A DNA stretch of 56,217 nucleotides from Bacteriovorax stolpii (GCA_945905815.1 CAMDQH010000012.1:1-56217); one strand, 5' to 3'. Positions 25,290 through 35,244 are shown, counted from the stretch's first letter. Made by a program: numbers and translations. Notes: generated by a model from the sequence alone, not told the origin.

Positions 25290-26789
25290 TTACCTTGTCG
25301 CCAATGTTTCGAAGTTCTCACCCGGGAGATCTTCTAAACCCATAAAGTCGGCCAACTCAAGTTTTTTCACCAAGTGATCAAATTTCACATTCTCAGAGTT
25401 GATATGGGAATTGACGAGGTTATCGATACCGAGTTTGATATCAGCGTAGGTTGTGTTGCCTGCAATATAATTGTCTAAAGCAGAGTCATAGTTACTCTGA
25501 GCATTTTTATGTTGGAATTGAGCAATCTCAACTTTTTGCTCTAAAAAGCGAACAGTCTTATAAATAGTTCGAACTTTGACTTCAAGTTCACGACGAGTGT
25601 TAAAGAAGCTAATCTCACTAATTCGTTTTGAAAGATAAGCTTGTTGGTTTTCTCGAGCATTGAAGAATCCGCCCTCACCCAAGATCGTCCAGCGCATGTC
25701 AATTGAAGCAACAAGTTCTATGTTACGACTGTTATCCGAGGTTTGATAGTTCCAAGAAGTCCCTGAGGGATCAAAGCCTGTGCGATATGTTCCAAAGTTT
25801 AGTGCAAATTTTGGTAGGGGAAGGTTCTCTTTTAGTGTCTTTTCATAAGTTCGAGAGGCCACATCGTAGGAGACTTTAGCGTCCCGGTAAGGCTGACTTG
25901 ATTCTTGGGACGCCTTGAGTGATTGCTCCATCGTCGTATTAATAGTTATATATTTAAGTTGTTCGGCAGACCTGTAGGAGCCTCGGTATTCATCACCCAA
26001 AAGGTTGGCCATTTTCTCTTCTTCAAGCCCGACTTCAAATAGTGATTGTTGATATTCAGTCTGGGATCTCAGGTATTCAGAGCGAGTCTGGTAATACTCC
26101 TGAGTTTTGATCTTTCTAAGTTGCAATTTCTCACGGGCCAAGCGGTGAATAAAAGATGTCTGGCGCAGTTGTTCTTGTTTAATGCGAAGAATTTCTTTGA
26201 AACGTATCAAATTAAAGTATTGATTGATGAGTGAGAATTTTAGACGCCTATGGGCTTCATTTATTTGTTGATTGCCACGGGTAAGGACTTGTTTCTCGTT
26301 TAAGTATTGTAGGTAATCTCTACCCCAGTTGAAAACGGTGTATTCATCGATGACTAAACCAAGGCTTCCAGTCGGAGCTTTTTGGGCCCCCATACCAGCA
26401 GAATTTTGGCTTGAATCATGAAAGCGGTCAACTCTGTGATTAGAACTCTGTAGTTCGAGTCCAATCGTAGGATACCAAAACTTTTGAAATACATCAGTTT
26501 TCAGAAGTTCAATCTGTTCACGCTGCTGAACCCGGATTTTTTCAAGTGGGTTTCTTCTGAAGCCTTCTTCGAGAACCGATCTAAGGTCTAAAGGACGACC
26601 TTCCTTGTCGTTGTCAGTTTCTCTGCCTGGATCAGATCTCTTAATACTCCAGCGGGATTTTTTCACACGAGTGTTAGTAGGTGCGGTATCAGTATCAGCT
26701 TGAAATGAAGATTCAAGAATAGCTAAGTCGTCATCTTGGGCATAGGCCTGAGTAATTAAAATAAATGAGATTAAAACGGCTTTTAACAA
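25290..26789 (-). CDS. TolC-like outer-membrane efflux protein
   Basis: 499 aa with a signal peptide (ITQAYAQ, about residue 17). A low-complexity region (about 20-65) precedes two OEP-type repeats. The long coiled-coil segments (QQREQIELLKTDVFQKF; LRIKQEQLRQTSFIHRLARE; VRTIYKTVRFLEQKVEIAQF) and conserved YxAGxxxY-like stretch (DNYIAGNTTYADIKLGIDNL) are typical. It should form a trimeric channel-tunnel. No inner-membrane pump is adjacent; only a barrel-like gene follows at 3 bp. Confidence 0.82.
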   Translation of the reverse strand: MLKAVLISFILITQAYAQDDDLAILESSFQADTDTAPTNTRVKKSRWSIKRSDPGRETDNDKEGRPLDLRSVLEEGFRRNPLEKIRVQQREQIELLKTDVFQKFWYPTIGLELQSSNHRVDRFHDSSQNSAGMGAQKAPTGSLGLVIDEYTVFNWGRDYLQYLNEKQVLTRGNQQINEAHRRLKFSLINQYFNLIRFKEILRIKQEQLRQTSFIHRLAREKLQLRKIKTQEYYQTRSEYLRSQTEYQQSLFEVGLEEEKMANLLGDEYRGSYRSAEQLKYITINTTMEQSLKASQESSQPYRDAKVSYDVASRTYEKTLKENLPLPKFALNFGTYRTGFDPSGTSWNYQTSDNSRNIELVASIDMRWTILGEGGFFNARENQQAYLSKRISEISFFNTRRELEVKVRTIYKTVRFLEQKVEIAQFQHKNAQSNYDSALDNYIAGNTTYADIKLGIDNLVNSHINSENVKFDHLVKKLELADFMGLEDLPGENFETLATR

Positions 26790-26862
26790 AGCTCATCTCC
26801 CGCAAAGAATGTGTGTGCGGAAAAGATTTAACATCAATAAATCCGAGAAGTAAAATCAGTTA

Positions 26863-27213
26863 TTAAAGAGAAATTCCGGGACAGCCTGATCGGACAACGT
26901 TCTCTTCCATGGTTTCGATATTTAGGGCGGTAATATGAAGCTCGTTTTTAATTCTAACCTGATTAGAAAGTAGTCGACTGTGCATGGTGGTTCTTGCTTT
27001 GGGGCTTTTCCTAATTAAATCCTGGCTGCGCTGTAAAAGCGCATTTAGGCGCTGCTGAACCACTACTTTCTCAGATCTATCATTCAGTAGTTCTTTGCAG
27101 CGTAAGCTGAGGGACGGTTTAGTGATGGCATCTTGCATTAGATACTCATTCTGAGTAATTCCTAGACCACTAAACGCCAAAAGAATGACAGTTATAATAA
27201 GTTTCATATTCAA
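26863..27213 (-). CDS. small exported helical protein, unknown
   Basis: 116 aa with a signal peptide (MKLIITVILLAFSGLG; initiation at Met1 or Met3). The mature part is helical with many Arg/Gln/Leu residues and two Cys residues (LRCKELL and RSGCPG), which could pair. No motif is known. It lies 73 bp upstream of the TolC-like gene on the same strand and could be its operon partner. Confidence 0.55.
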   Translation of the reverse strand: MNMKLIITVILLAFSGLGITQNEYLMQDAITKPSLSLRCKELLNDRSEKVVVQQRLNALLQRSQDLIRKSPKARTTMHSRLLSNQVRIKNELHITALNIETMEENVVRSGCPGISL

Positions 27214-27327
27214 AGTTTAGCACGAGGCCGTGTTAACGCAAAGTTCAAAATCAGCTCTCAAATGGTTGTCGTAATTAGAGATTTTGTGTAGTTTGAGGGG
27301 TCAATTAAATTTTCAGGCCAAATATCT

Positions 27328-28065
27328 ATGACATCTGTAGTTGTTCTTATTCCAGCACGTTTCGGGTCTTCAAGATTCCCGGGAAAACCACTCGCTAAAA
27401 TCGCTGGTCGCTCGATGATCGAGAGAGTTTATACGAACTGTAAAAAAGCAGGTTTTAAAACTGCAGTGGTTACAGACAATGATGAGATTGAAGCTCACGT
27501 AAAATCTTTTTCGGGAGTTGTTCTTCGTGTGAATGATGATGTTCCTTCAGGTTCAGAAAGAATTGCTTTGGCCTATCAAAGATTTTTTCAAGATGCGAAA
27601 GCTGATCTTGTGATTAATGTTCAAGGTGATGAGCCATTACTTAATGGAGAAATTTTAAAAGAACTAGCGGCCTTCCATTTAAAAAGTCCATATCCCATCA
27701 CCACTCTTTTGCGGGAACGTTCAAGTCGTGAAGAAGATTTTATAAATCCCAATGTGGTAAAAGCATTGTGGTCTGAAAAAACAAAACAGTGTTTCTATTT
27801 TTCACGACAGCCACTCCCATATGACCGTGATGGGGGAAGAGATTTTAGTTGGTATCACCACATCGGCGTCTATAGTTACAGGCCGGATGCACTTCTGGCA
27901 TTTGTGAAGCTGCCTATGTCAAAACTTGAAGACCTTGAAAAATTAGAGCAATTGCGTGCATTAGAAAATGGTTATTCTCTTGGTGCGATACTTACCACTC
28001 AGAAATTAATGGGTGTGGACGTGCCGGAAGATATTAAAAAAGTAGAAGGGGCCCTCAGTGAGTAA
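27328..28065 (+). CDS. kdsB: 3-deoxy-manno-octulosonate cytidylyltransferase (KdsB)
   Basis: 245 aa. Makes CMP-Kdo from CTP and Kdo in the cytoplasm for LPS core synthesis. The family start is clear: VLIPARFGSSRFPGKPLA (nucleotide-binding loop), then NVQGDEPLL for magnesium and CTP binding, and HHIGVYSYRPDALL near the C-terminus. It overlaps pyrG by 8 bp, which makes the CTP it uses. The Shine-Dalgarno is poor. Confidence 0.96.
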   Translation: MTSVVVLIPARFGSSRFPGKPLAKIAGRSMIERVYTNCKKAGFKTAVVTDNDEIEAHVKSFSGVVLRVNDDVPSGSERIALAYQRFFQDAKADLVINVQGDEPLLNGEILKELAAFHLKSPYPITTLLRERSSREEDFINPNVVKALWSEKTKQCFYFSRQPLPYDRDGGRDFSWYHHIGVYSYRPDALLAFVKLPMSKLEDLEKLEQLRALENGYSLGAILTTQKLMGVDVPEDIKKVEGALSE

Positions 28066-29650
28066 GAAAAAATATATTTTTATTACAGGTGGAGTTGCAA
28101 GTTCACTTGGCAAAGGACTGGCCGCGGCCAGCATCGGGTGTTTGCTTGAGCACCGTGGGATTAAAATTAATATGTTGAAGATGGATCCATACATTAACGT
28201 TGATCCAGGAACGATGAGTCCCACCCAACACGGTGAAGTTTATGTCACAGATGATGGAGCAGAGACAGATCTGGATTTGGGTCACTATGAGCGCTTTACG
28301 ACTTTGACTCTGACTCGTGAAAATAACTTTACCACGGGTAAAGTTTATCTTCAGGTTATTGAAAATGAACGTGAAGGAAAGTATTTGGGAAAAACTGTTC
28401 AAGTGGTTCCTCATATTACGGATGAAATTAAACGTCGTATTCATGTGGCGGCTGAAAAATGCGATTTGTTGATTGGCGAGATTGGTGGAACTGTTGGTGA
28501 TATTGAATCATTGCCTTTTATGGAAGCTATTCGTCAGTTTGCTGGAGATGTGGGGACAGAGAATGTCCTGTTTGTTCATTTGGTTTTAGTCCCTTATATT
28601 GCTGCTGCAGGAGAGTTGAAATCAAAACCTGCTCAACACTCAGTCAAAGAATTAAGAACGATTGGATTATTTCCAAATATTATTATCTGTCGTGCGGACC
28701 GTGAAATTGAGAAATCGATTTTGGATAAGATCTCATTGTTTTGTAACGTTCCTAAAGAGAACGTCTTTCAATCAATTGATCTTGATCTGATTTATAAAGT
28801 GCCGCGCTCGTTTCATGATCAGGGACTGGATAAAAGAATTACAACACTTTTAGGCATGTGGGCGACTGAACCGAACATGGCCGATATTAACAAGGTTATT
28901 TACAACGCAGAAAATCCACTAAGAGTGGTTAATATTGGAGTTGTAGGAAAATATACTGAGTTGATTGAATCTTATAAGTCATTAGATGAAGCATTAAGGC
29001 ATGCGGCGATTGAAAATCAAGTGAAGTTAAACCTTATTTATATTGATGCCGAAGATTTAGAAAAAGGCGCTAACACTGATCTCTTAAAATCGGTAGAAGG
29101 CATTTTGGTTCCTGGTGGTTTTGGGGCCCGTGGAACCGAAGGAAAGATTAAGGCCATCCAGTACGCCCGCGAAAATAAAAAACCATTTTTTGGAATTTGT
29201 CTTGGCCTACAATTGTCGATTATCGAATTTGCGCGAAATGTAGCGGGAATAAAAGATGCTACATCTACTGAATTCACTGATAAAGGTAACTTCGTTGTTC
29301 ATTATATGCATGGCCAAAGTAAAGATGGTGCCAAAGGCGCTAGCATGAGACTCGGGGCCTATGATTGTGACTTAAAGGAAGGAAGTCTTGCGCATAAAGT
29401 ATACGGAGCACATAAAATCTCTGAAAGACATCGCCATCGTCTAGAAGTAAATAATGAATACGTTTCAAAATTAACTGAAAAAGGTCTGGTGGTTTCTGGA
29501 CTCAATCCGAAATTAAATCTAGTAGAAGTTATTGAATTGAATGATCATCCTTTTTTCATCGCTTGTCAGTATCACCCGGAATTTAAGTCGAGACCATTTA
29601 CGCCTCATCCACTTTTTGCTTCATTTGTGAAAGCAAGTGGTAAACTCTAA
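28058..29650 (+). CDS. pyrG: CTP synthase (PyrG)
   Basis: 530 aa, standard length. Amination of UTP to CTP. The N-terminal synthetase begins FITGGVASSLGKGLAAASIG and contains KMDPYINVDPGTMSPTQHGE. The C-terminal class I glutamine amidotransferase has the nucleophile loop FFGICLGLQL and the His-Glu pair in QYHPEFKSRP. The start codon is GTG, overlapping the kdsB stop by 8 bp. Sits between kdsB and kdsA, as in other Gram-negatives, linking CTP supply to Kdo activation. Confidence 0.97.
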   Translation: MSKKKYIFITGGVASSLGKGLAAASIGCLLEHRGIKINMLKMDPYINVDPGTMSPTQHGEVYVTDDGAETDLDLGHYERFTTLTLTRENNFTTGKVYLQVIENEREGKYLGKTVQVVPHITDEIKRRIHVAAEKCDLLIGEIGGTVGDIESLPFMEAIRQFAGDVGTENVLFVHLVLVPYIAAAGELKSKPAQHSVKELRTIGLFPNIIICRADREIEKSILDKISLFCNVPKENVFQSIDLDLIYKVPRSFHDQGLDKRITTLLGMWATEPNMADINKVIYNAENPLRVVNIGVVGKYTELIESYKSLDEALRHAAIENQVKLNLIYIDAEDLEKGANTDLLKSVEGILVPGGFGARGTEGKIKAIQYARENKKPFFGICLGLQLSIIEFARNVAGIKDATSTEFTDKGNFVVHYMHGQSKDGAKGASMRLGAYDCDLKEGSLAHKVYGAHKISERHRHRLEVNNEYVSKLTEKGLVVSGLNPKLNLVEVIELNDHPFFIACQYHPEFKSRPFTPHPLFASFVKASGKL

Positions 29651-29660
29651 AGGAATTTGT

Positions 29661-30461
29661 ATGAAAAAGATGGACTTCTATATTGGCCCTTGCGTGATTG
29701 AAAGCGAAGATCTTGCTAAGCAGATAGCAGAAAGAATCGTGAAAGATCTTGAGCCTTTTAAAAATGAAATCACTCTTCATTTTAAAGGAAGCTTTGATAA
29801 AGCGAATCGTTCTTCTTTCACATCATACCGTGGACCTGGAATAGAAGAGGGTCTTAAGATCTTAACTATGGTCAACAAGGAATTTGGTCTGCCTACGCTG
29901 ACTGATTTTCATTCTCCTGAGCAAGCAGAAATAGTCGCAAAATATGTAAACGTGTTGCAGGTTCCAGCATTCTTGTGCCGACAGACGGATATGATCTTTG
30001 CAGGTGCTGAAGCTTGCAAAAAATATGACCGTGAATTAAAGATTAAGAAAGGTCAGTTTTTGTCTCCGGAAGAAACTAAAAATATTGTGGATAAGGCTTC
30101 GCACTTTCTACCAAAGAATAAGATTCTTTTAACAGAGCGTGGTTCATCATTTGGTTACAATAACCTTGTAGTAGATATGGCCTCATTTCAGATCATGAAA
30201 TCGTTTGGTGTGAGAGCGATACACGATGCTACCCATTGTGTTCAGCGGCCAGGTGGGCTTGGTACAGCGACCGGTGGCAAGCGTGAGCAAATTTTAGTTC
30301 TCGCTAAAGCAGCAGTGGCAGCAGGTGCCGACGGTATTTTCATGGAATGTCATCCTAATCCAGATAAGGCCTTGTCAGACTCAGCGACAGCTCTCCCACT
30401 TGATCAGGTGAAGAGTATTGTTGAAAAATTATTAAAAATTAGAAGAGCGGTGGAAGAATGA
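29661..30461 (+). CDS. kdsA: 3-deoxy-8-phosphooctulonate synthase (KdsA)
   Basis: 266 aa. Condenses arabinose 5-phosphate and phosphoenolpyruvate to Kdo 8-phosphate. ATG 29661 is preferred because AAAGGAAT precedes it; an in-frame GTG at 29637 would overlap the pyrG end. Motifs: LQVPAFLCRQTDM, KKGQFLSPEET, RGSSFGYNNLVVDM, HDATHCVQRPGG. The Cys in the LCRQTD/ACKK area and His/Glu residues suggest either class; metal dependence is not decided here. Confidence 0.95.
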   Translation: MKKMDFYIGPCVIESEDLAKQIAERIVKDLEPFKNEITLHFKGSFDKANRSSFTSYRGPGIEEGLKILTMVNKEFGLPTLTDFHSPEQAEIVAKYVNVLQVPAFLCRQTDMIFAGAEACKKYDRELKIKKGQFLSPEETKNIVDKASHFLPKNKILLTERGSSFGYNNLVVDMASFQIMKSFGVRAIHDATHCVQRPGGLGTATGGKREQILVLAKAAVAAGADGIFMECHPNPDKALSDSATALPLDQVKSIVEKLLKIRRAVEE

Positions 30462-30994
30462 GTTTAAGAGCAACGGCCAAGCGCTTTGAAGAAAAACTTA
30501 AAAAAATCAAAGTCGTTTGTTTCGATTTGGATGGCATACTTACTGATTCGCATGTCTGGTGGGCTAGCGAAGAAGTCGGATTTAACCGCACGTTTTGTAT
30601 TTATGATGGCTACGGAATGAAAGTTCTCATGAAAGCAGGACTTAAAGTTGGAGTCATTACAGGCGGGAACAGTGTTTCAGTGAAAAAGCGTGTTGATCAG
30701 TTAGGCCTAGATTTTTGTTACGCAGGAAACGAAGATAAGCGTTCAGCTTTTTTAGATTTGCTGACTCGATATAATGTTACTTCAGAAGAAATCCTTTATA
30801 TGGGGGATGAGCTTTTTGATATGCCTCTTTTAAGGAAGGCAGGGTTCTCAGCGACCGTTCCGAATTGCTCTGATGAGGTTAAGGAAGCTGTTGATTACGT
30901 CACAATTAAAGAGAGTGGCAAGGGCTGTGCACGTGAAGTGATTGATCTCGTTCGCTATGCTCAAGGCATAGAGCCTCACAACGAGGACTTTTAA
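30458..30994 (+). CDS. kdsC: 3-deoxy-D-manno-octulosonate 8-phosphate phosphatase (KdsC)
   Basis: 178 aa, a C0-type HAD phosphatase with no cap domain. The nucleophile and acid are Asp23 and Asp25 in CFDLDGILTDS; motif II is GVITGGNS and motif IV GDELFDMPLL. Removes phosphate from Kdo 8-phosphate to give Kdo. It overlaps kdsA by 4 bp. A slightly degenerate form compared with E. coli (GDE-x-x-D in place of GDDxxD). Confidence 0.93.
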   Translation: MSLRATAKRFEEKLKKIKVVCFDLDGILTDSHVWWASEEVGFNRTFCIYDGYGMKVLMKAGLKVGVITGGNSVSVKKRVDQLGLDFCYAGNEDKRSAFLDLLTRYNVTSEEILYMGDELFDMPLLRKAGFSATVPNCSDEVKEAVDYVTIKESGKGCAREVIDLVRYAQGIEPHNEDF

Positions 30995-31563
30995 TGCTTG
31001 GGAAGAAACTTTATAAGACATCCATGCTGAACTTCTTTAGACTCGGAATTGTCGCAATAGTGATTTTTTTCTTTAATGACTTTTATCTTGAAACGTTTAC
31101 CTATGAGAACTTTCAGGCGGATGGTCGTTTCAAGGTTCTTGATGTGATTGATTATCATTTTAGGTATCCTCATGAGTTCATCATCTTTTTATGCCTCATT
31201 CTTATCCCTGCGATCTATTATGGTTTGATTAGAGGTGTTCGATTCATGGAGAAAGGTTTTGTTTATAATAGAGGGCTGCCATTTTTTAATCATGCAGTTT
31301 TATATTCTGATATAAAGACCTACAAGCTGCTACATCCGAAGATGGCCATTTCAATTCATTCACTCAAGGGCGACGTCTTTGTCATTGCAGATAATTCAGT
31401 GGAAAGGGTGATCGCGATTCTAGATCAGCATAATATAAAGGGAGATCTTGCCCAGGATGATTATGTTCGTCTTATTGGAAATTTTAAGAAGTTCTTCGTG
31501 ATGATTTTTGGGTTTACTATTTTTATATTTGTGATTAAGAGGCTTGGTTTATTTCAGAATTAA
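30994..31563 (+). CDS. membrane protein, possible bacterial PH-like domain, LPS operon
   Basis: 189 aa. Hydrophobic segments at about 15-28, 58-76 and 168-184. Between the second and third lies a soluble domain (FMEKGFVYNRGLPFFNHAVLY, split here as two strands, then SDIKTYKLL and SIHSLKGDVFVIAD), which recalls bPH-type domains. Family not certain. Its ATG overlaps the kdsC stop by 1 bp, so it belongs to the LPS operon. A role in Kdo or lipid A handling is inference from position. Confidence 0.55.
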   Translation: MLGKKLYKTSMLNFFRLGIVAIVIFFFNDFYLETFTYENFQADGRFKVLDVIDYHFRYPHEFIIFLCLILIPAIYYGLIRGVRFMEKGFVYNRGLPFFNHAVLYSDIKTYKLLHPKMAISIHSLKGDVFVIADNSVERVIAILDQHNIKGDLAQDDYVRLIGNFKKFFVMIFGFTIFIFVIKRLGLFQN

Positions 31564-31751
31564 TTTCCCCTTGGAATTATTAGATTTTTGCACACCAGTT
31601 AGGGTGTGATAACCGAGACCGTACTTGACTGAAATATCATGAGTTTCCACATTTTAATCTGCAAAGCACCTGAGTGGGATTAATAGAAATATTACTAAAA
31701 AATTCACTAATAAATTTTAACTTAATAAAAGGACAAAATTTGGAAAGGAAA

Positions 31752-32732
31752 TTATTCCAATGCAGCAAGGTTATTACTAATAGATAAGCTTTTTGCTTTG
31801 TCTAAACGATTCCAAATTCCCATCCAATCATCAGAGACTTGAGCGGAATTTCTCATAATTAGTATCAAATCATGGCCAAAATCAGAAAATTTACGAAGGT
31901 CCTGATAAAGTTCACGACTGGCGATTCTTGGGTCCGTTGAAAGTTCCCAAAAAGCAGGTTTAAGAAATTCTCTACCAAATTTTTGTTCAATAAGATTTCG
32001 TTGTTTTTCCCATTGAAAATGTTCCGGAACAATCACCAGTGGTATATTCGGCATATAATGATGCTTAAGCTGACCGGGTGCCACAGGACTTTCTGCATAT
32101 TCAACTGTCGCTTTAATATTGTGTACGGCCAATATCTGTTTTAGTGTTTGCGCCGTAAAATGTCCTGGTCGGTATATGAGAACTTTCCATCCATCACTAT
32201 GTTTTTCAATTCCAGCGACAGTCGATTCAATCCCAACCTGACAAGGACCTCCATCCAAAATAGAAACGTCATCACCGAACTCATGAAAAACGTGACTTGC
32301 TTGACTGGGAGAAGTTTTTCCAAATTTGTTAGCACTTGGTGCTGCGAGACCACCATCAATAGTAGAGAGCAGCTTGAGCGTAAGTTCATGCTGAGGGCAG
32401 CGAAGCCCAACAGAATCAAGACCTGAAGTAATTAATGAATTAACAGAGTTTTTTTTCTTGGCAATTAATGTCAGAGGTCCAGGCCAGCAGGACTTCGCCA
32501 AGATTTCATGCACCACAGTCCAATTGCCGGTTAGTGATTTAGCCTTTTCAATTGAATCAATATGAACAATTAAGGGATCAAAAAATGGACGCTCTTTAGT
32601 TGAAAATATTTTTCTAAGACCAGCTTCAGAATAGATCCATGCTGCCAGGCCATAAACGGTTTCAGTAGGTATAGCGACAACATCACCTTTAATAAGAAGC
32701 TCTCGTGCCAGATTGATATCTACAGTTTTCAA
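31752..32732 (-). CDS. L-threonylcarbamoyladenylate synthase (Sua5/TsaC2 type)
   Basis: 326 aa with both the YrdC core and a C-terminal Sua5 domain, so the long form. The YrdC core has VVAIPTETVYGLAAW, the KERPFFDPLIVHI loop, WPGPLTLIA, GLRCPQH and LAAPSANKFGKTSPS. The Sua5 domain spans about 235-326. The protein makes threonylcarbamoyl-AMP for the t6A37 tRNA modification. It lies 2 bp downstream of the 703-aa exported protein gene on the same strand, an odd pairing. Confidence 0.93.
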   Translation of the reverse strand: MKTVDINLARELLIKGDVVAIPTETVYGLAAWIYSEAGLRKIFSTKERPFFDPLIVHIDSIEKAKSLTGNWTVVHEILAKSCWPGPLTLIAKKKNSVNSLITSGLDSVGLRCPQHELTLKLLSTIDGGLAAPSANKFGKTSPSQASHVFHEFGDDVSILDGGPCQVGIESTVAGIEKHSDGWKVLIYRPGHFTAQTLKQILAVHNIKATVEYAESPVAPGQLKHHYMPNIPLVIVPEHFQWEKQRNLIEQKFGREFLKPAFWELSTDPRIASRELYQDLRKFSDFGHDLILIMRNSAQVSDDWMGIWNRLDKAKSLSISNNLAALE

Positions 32733-32734
32733 AT

Positions 32735-34846
32735 TTACTCGCTTACAATACTGGCCGGTTGCCGGGAACCAACAGAACGTTTGTAGTTATCAATAACGCC
32801 CATACCCCTAAATTGTCCAGAGGAAAAAGAAGTTACGAACTGATTGTTTTGTGAGGTCGTTGCCTTGATTTGACCATGAATAAAGGTATTTTCCTCTCCA
32901 AATAGCGAGGTTAAATCACTCAAAGAGTCAGCGCGTTTATAGTATTTAGTCAGGAAGGTCTTAAATTTTGCCAGTGAAGGTTGAAGCGAATGTTGCTGGT
33001 AATCGGCCTTAAAATCGAGGAAATGGTTTCCAATGGTTTTTACACAAAGCTCTGCACCGATTTGACCAGACCTCAAACGAACATAGCGAGTCGCTTCGTT
33101 AGTCCACTCCGTTAATTTATGAGAACCACATACTTTTACAATCGAAGTAAATAAGTCATTGAGCGGTAGCTTTAGTACATTTTCAAAACCGGCCTTTTCG
33201 ACTCGAAGATTTGACTCAACCATAATCGGACCTTTAAGCTGCTCAGAACGTATGATGGACTTATAATCTTTTGGCAGAGTCGTGAAAGAATCTACAAACC
33301 AAATGACATCATTTTTAAATTTTTTATCAAGCCAACGATCTGTTCTCGCGGCTTCATAGCTTTGTTTCATTACAAAAGAGAACTGCTCGGTACTTTCAAT
33401 CCGGGTAATGTTTGGATCAGATGCTTGGGGATGAGTGGCTTCATATTCTAAATTGACTTGGCGATTATAAAGAGCAGCATCTTTAGTTCCAATGGGGAAT
33501 TTAAAAACTTTATAAACGACGGCAGAAAAGATGCGGCTAAAAATGTTTTGAACGACTTTCATATTCTGTGCATAGCTCTTAAAGAAAACTTTCACAGTAC
33601 TATCTTTTATCACGCGGACTTGTTCTGTTTTACTTTTTGCGAGGCGGCCCCAAATCAAAAGTGTTCCGCGCTGAGCGAGTTCAGATGACTCGTGTTCGTC
33701 CAGTTCAACGACGTAAGGTTCAAGTGAGGCCACATGGCCATATCCATGAATGATCGTATTAAGTTCTTTACCCTTGGCGTGATCTTGAATTACGTGTTGC
33801 CACTCAGGCGCACTTAATCCAAGTGTAAACTCTTTGGCCGAAGCATATTCATAAGCAAGATCATAATTCATAATCGTAAGTTTAAGGAGTTTTAGGAAAT
33901 CGACTTGAAGACTTACGTTGGCCCCAACACTTACAGTTTGTTTTGACTTAGCACTAATTCGGAATTTTTCACTGGTAGCATCCAGGACAGTTCTGTTTTG
34001 TATAGAAACCATGTTCTGATATGAATACTGAGCAAGAATTCCTCCAGCAAGAGAAAAACCGTAGTATGGTGGACTGGCAATCATTCCACCTGCACTGGCG
34101 GTCCAGTTATCATCGCGTTTAATAATTTCTTCATTATTCATACGACTAATACTCGTCGTGTTTAACTTCAAAAAGGGAAGAAAGAGTTTAGAAAAGTCTG
34201 CGCGCAAACCTTCATTGTAAGAATTTGCATAATGGTAGTAAGTATAAATCCGCTTAAAAGTAACTCCTGCGAAGGCACCAATTTCGACGTCACTCATTGA
34301 TGTTATACCTGCTTCATTTGAACGTTGAAGAAAGGTTGTTGCTTCAATATCAAAGGTAAAAGTGTCCTGAATAAGCCAATTGCTTCCAAAAAGGTTAGGG
34401 GTTACTTGTCGGTCGGCCCACACATGAACAACGCCGAAAGGTTTTTGCCAGCTAAAGCCAGAGAAGTTTTCCGTGCCCATGTTAAACTGGCGATTTAAAA
34501 AATCTAAATTTGAAACTTCTTGTCGTCCAATTTCTTGATGTGAAGCTTCAAGGTGACCGCGGATCTGTTCATAAAGAAGTGATTGTTCACCATCGGTTGG
34601 AAATGGATTATTAAAATCCCCGGCACCACTGCTTGTGCCTAAAAGATTGACTCGGATTTTTTGCGCATACTCATCAACTTTTGAGTCATCTGAAGCCGTT
34701 AGAGATTTACTTGTGAGTTGAAAGCTTTTCAATTGAGGCTGATTAAGATACTGTTCAAACTGTGGATTTAATTTGATGTAATTGAACTCTGAAGCATGCG
34801 CTTGCAGCACTATTACGCTAAAAATAATCATCCATACATGGATCAT
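32735..34846 (-). CDS. large exported protein, unknown function
   Basis: 703 aa with a signal peptide (MIIFSVIVLQAHAS, cleavage about residue 19). The body is mixed: strand-rich segments, some Gly/Ala-rich stretches (ASAGGMIASPPYYGFSLAGG), and no TM. The C-terminal 130 residues contain two Cys (KVCGSHK and LCVKTIG). No family is recognised. It could be a periplasmic or surface protein; the strand patterns also allow an outer-membrane association. Divergent from the DUF493 gene, gap 134 bp. Confidence 0.6.
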   Translation of the reverse strand: MIHVWMIIFSVIVLQAHASEFNYIKLNPQFEQYLNQPQLKSFQLTSKSLTASDDSKVDEYAQKIRVNLLGTSSGAGDFNNPFPTDGEQSLLYEQIRGHLEASHQEIGRQEVSNLDFLNRQFNMGTENFSGFSWQKPFGVVHVWADRQVTPNLFGSNWLIQDTFTFDIEATTFLQRSNEAGITSMSDVEIGAFAGVTFKRIYTYYHYANSYNEGLRADFSKLFLPFLKLNTTSISRMNNEEIIKRDDNWTASAGGMIASPPYYGFSLAGGILAQYSYQNMVSIQNRTVLDATSEKFRISAKSKQTVSVGANVSLQVDFLKLLKLTIMNYDLAYEYASAKEFTLGLSAPEWQHVIQDHAKGKELNTIIHGYGHVASLEPYVVELDEHESSELAQRGTLLIWGRLAKSKTEQVRVIKDSTVKVFFKSYAQNMKVVQNIFSRIFSAVVYKVFKFPIGTKDAALYNRQVNLEYEATHPQASDPNITRIESTEQFSFVMKQSYEAARTDRWLDKKFKNDVIWFVDSFTTLPKDYKSIIRSEQLKGPIMVESNLRVEKAGFENVLKLPLNDLFTSIVKVCGSHKLTEWTNEATRYVRLRSGQIGAELCVKTIGNHFLDFKADYQQHSLQPSLAKFKTFLTKYYKRADSLSDLTSLFGEENTFIHGQIKATTSQNNQFVTSFSSGQFRGMGVIDNYKRSVGSRQPASIVSE

Positions 34847-34980
34847 AAGGAACTCCCTAGGCCTTCATTGGCAGGTCATCATATGTAGATCGGATGATTT
34901 GGAGAGAAAATTTAATCTCACCCTCGGACTTAACTCTTTGATTTCCCTTTTGCTGGGAAAATTATGGAAAGTGAACAGAC

Positions 34981-35244
34981 ATGGATGATCAGCAGTTTAA
35001 AAAATTCCGCGACTTACTAGACCAAAGTTATCAGTGGCCGGATTACTATGAATTTAAATTTATTTTGAAAGTTGATGAAAGGCTTGAAGCCCTTAACAAG
35101 CTGCAAGGATTCACAATTACTGAAACCCCGTCTAAAAAAGGCAATTATATCTCGATAAATGCCCGAAAACTGATGAAGAGCACTCAGGAAGTTCTGGATG
35201 TATATCAAGTGATGAGTACTATTAAAGGTATTATGAGTCTTTGA
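34981..35244 (+). CDS. DUF493 (YbeD-like) protein
   Basis: 87 aa, the normal size for the family. The pattern YQWPDYYEFKFILKV at residues 17-31 corresponds to the conserved 'FP..y.iKv' start, followed by the KKGNYISINARKLMKSTQE strand-helix region and a C-terminal helix. YbeD in E. coli adopts a small ferredoxin-like fold of unknown role. gpsA begins 10 bp downstream, so they are one transcript. Confidence 0.8.
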   Translation: MDDQQFKKFRDLLDQSYQWPDYYEFKFILKVDERLEALNKLQGFTITETPSKKGNYISINARKLMKSTQEVLDVYQVMSTIKGIMSL

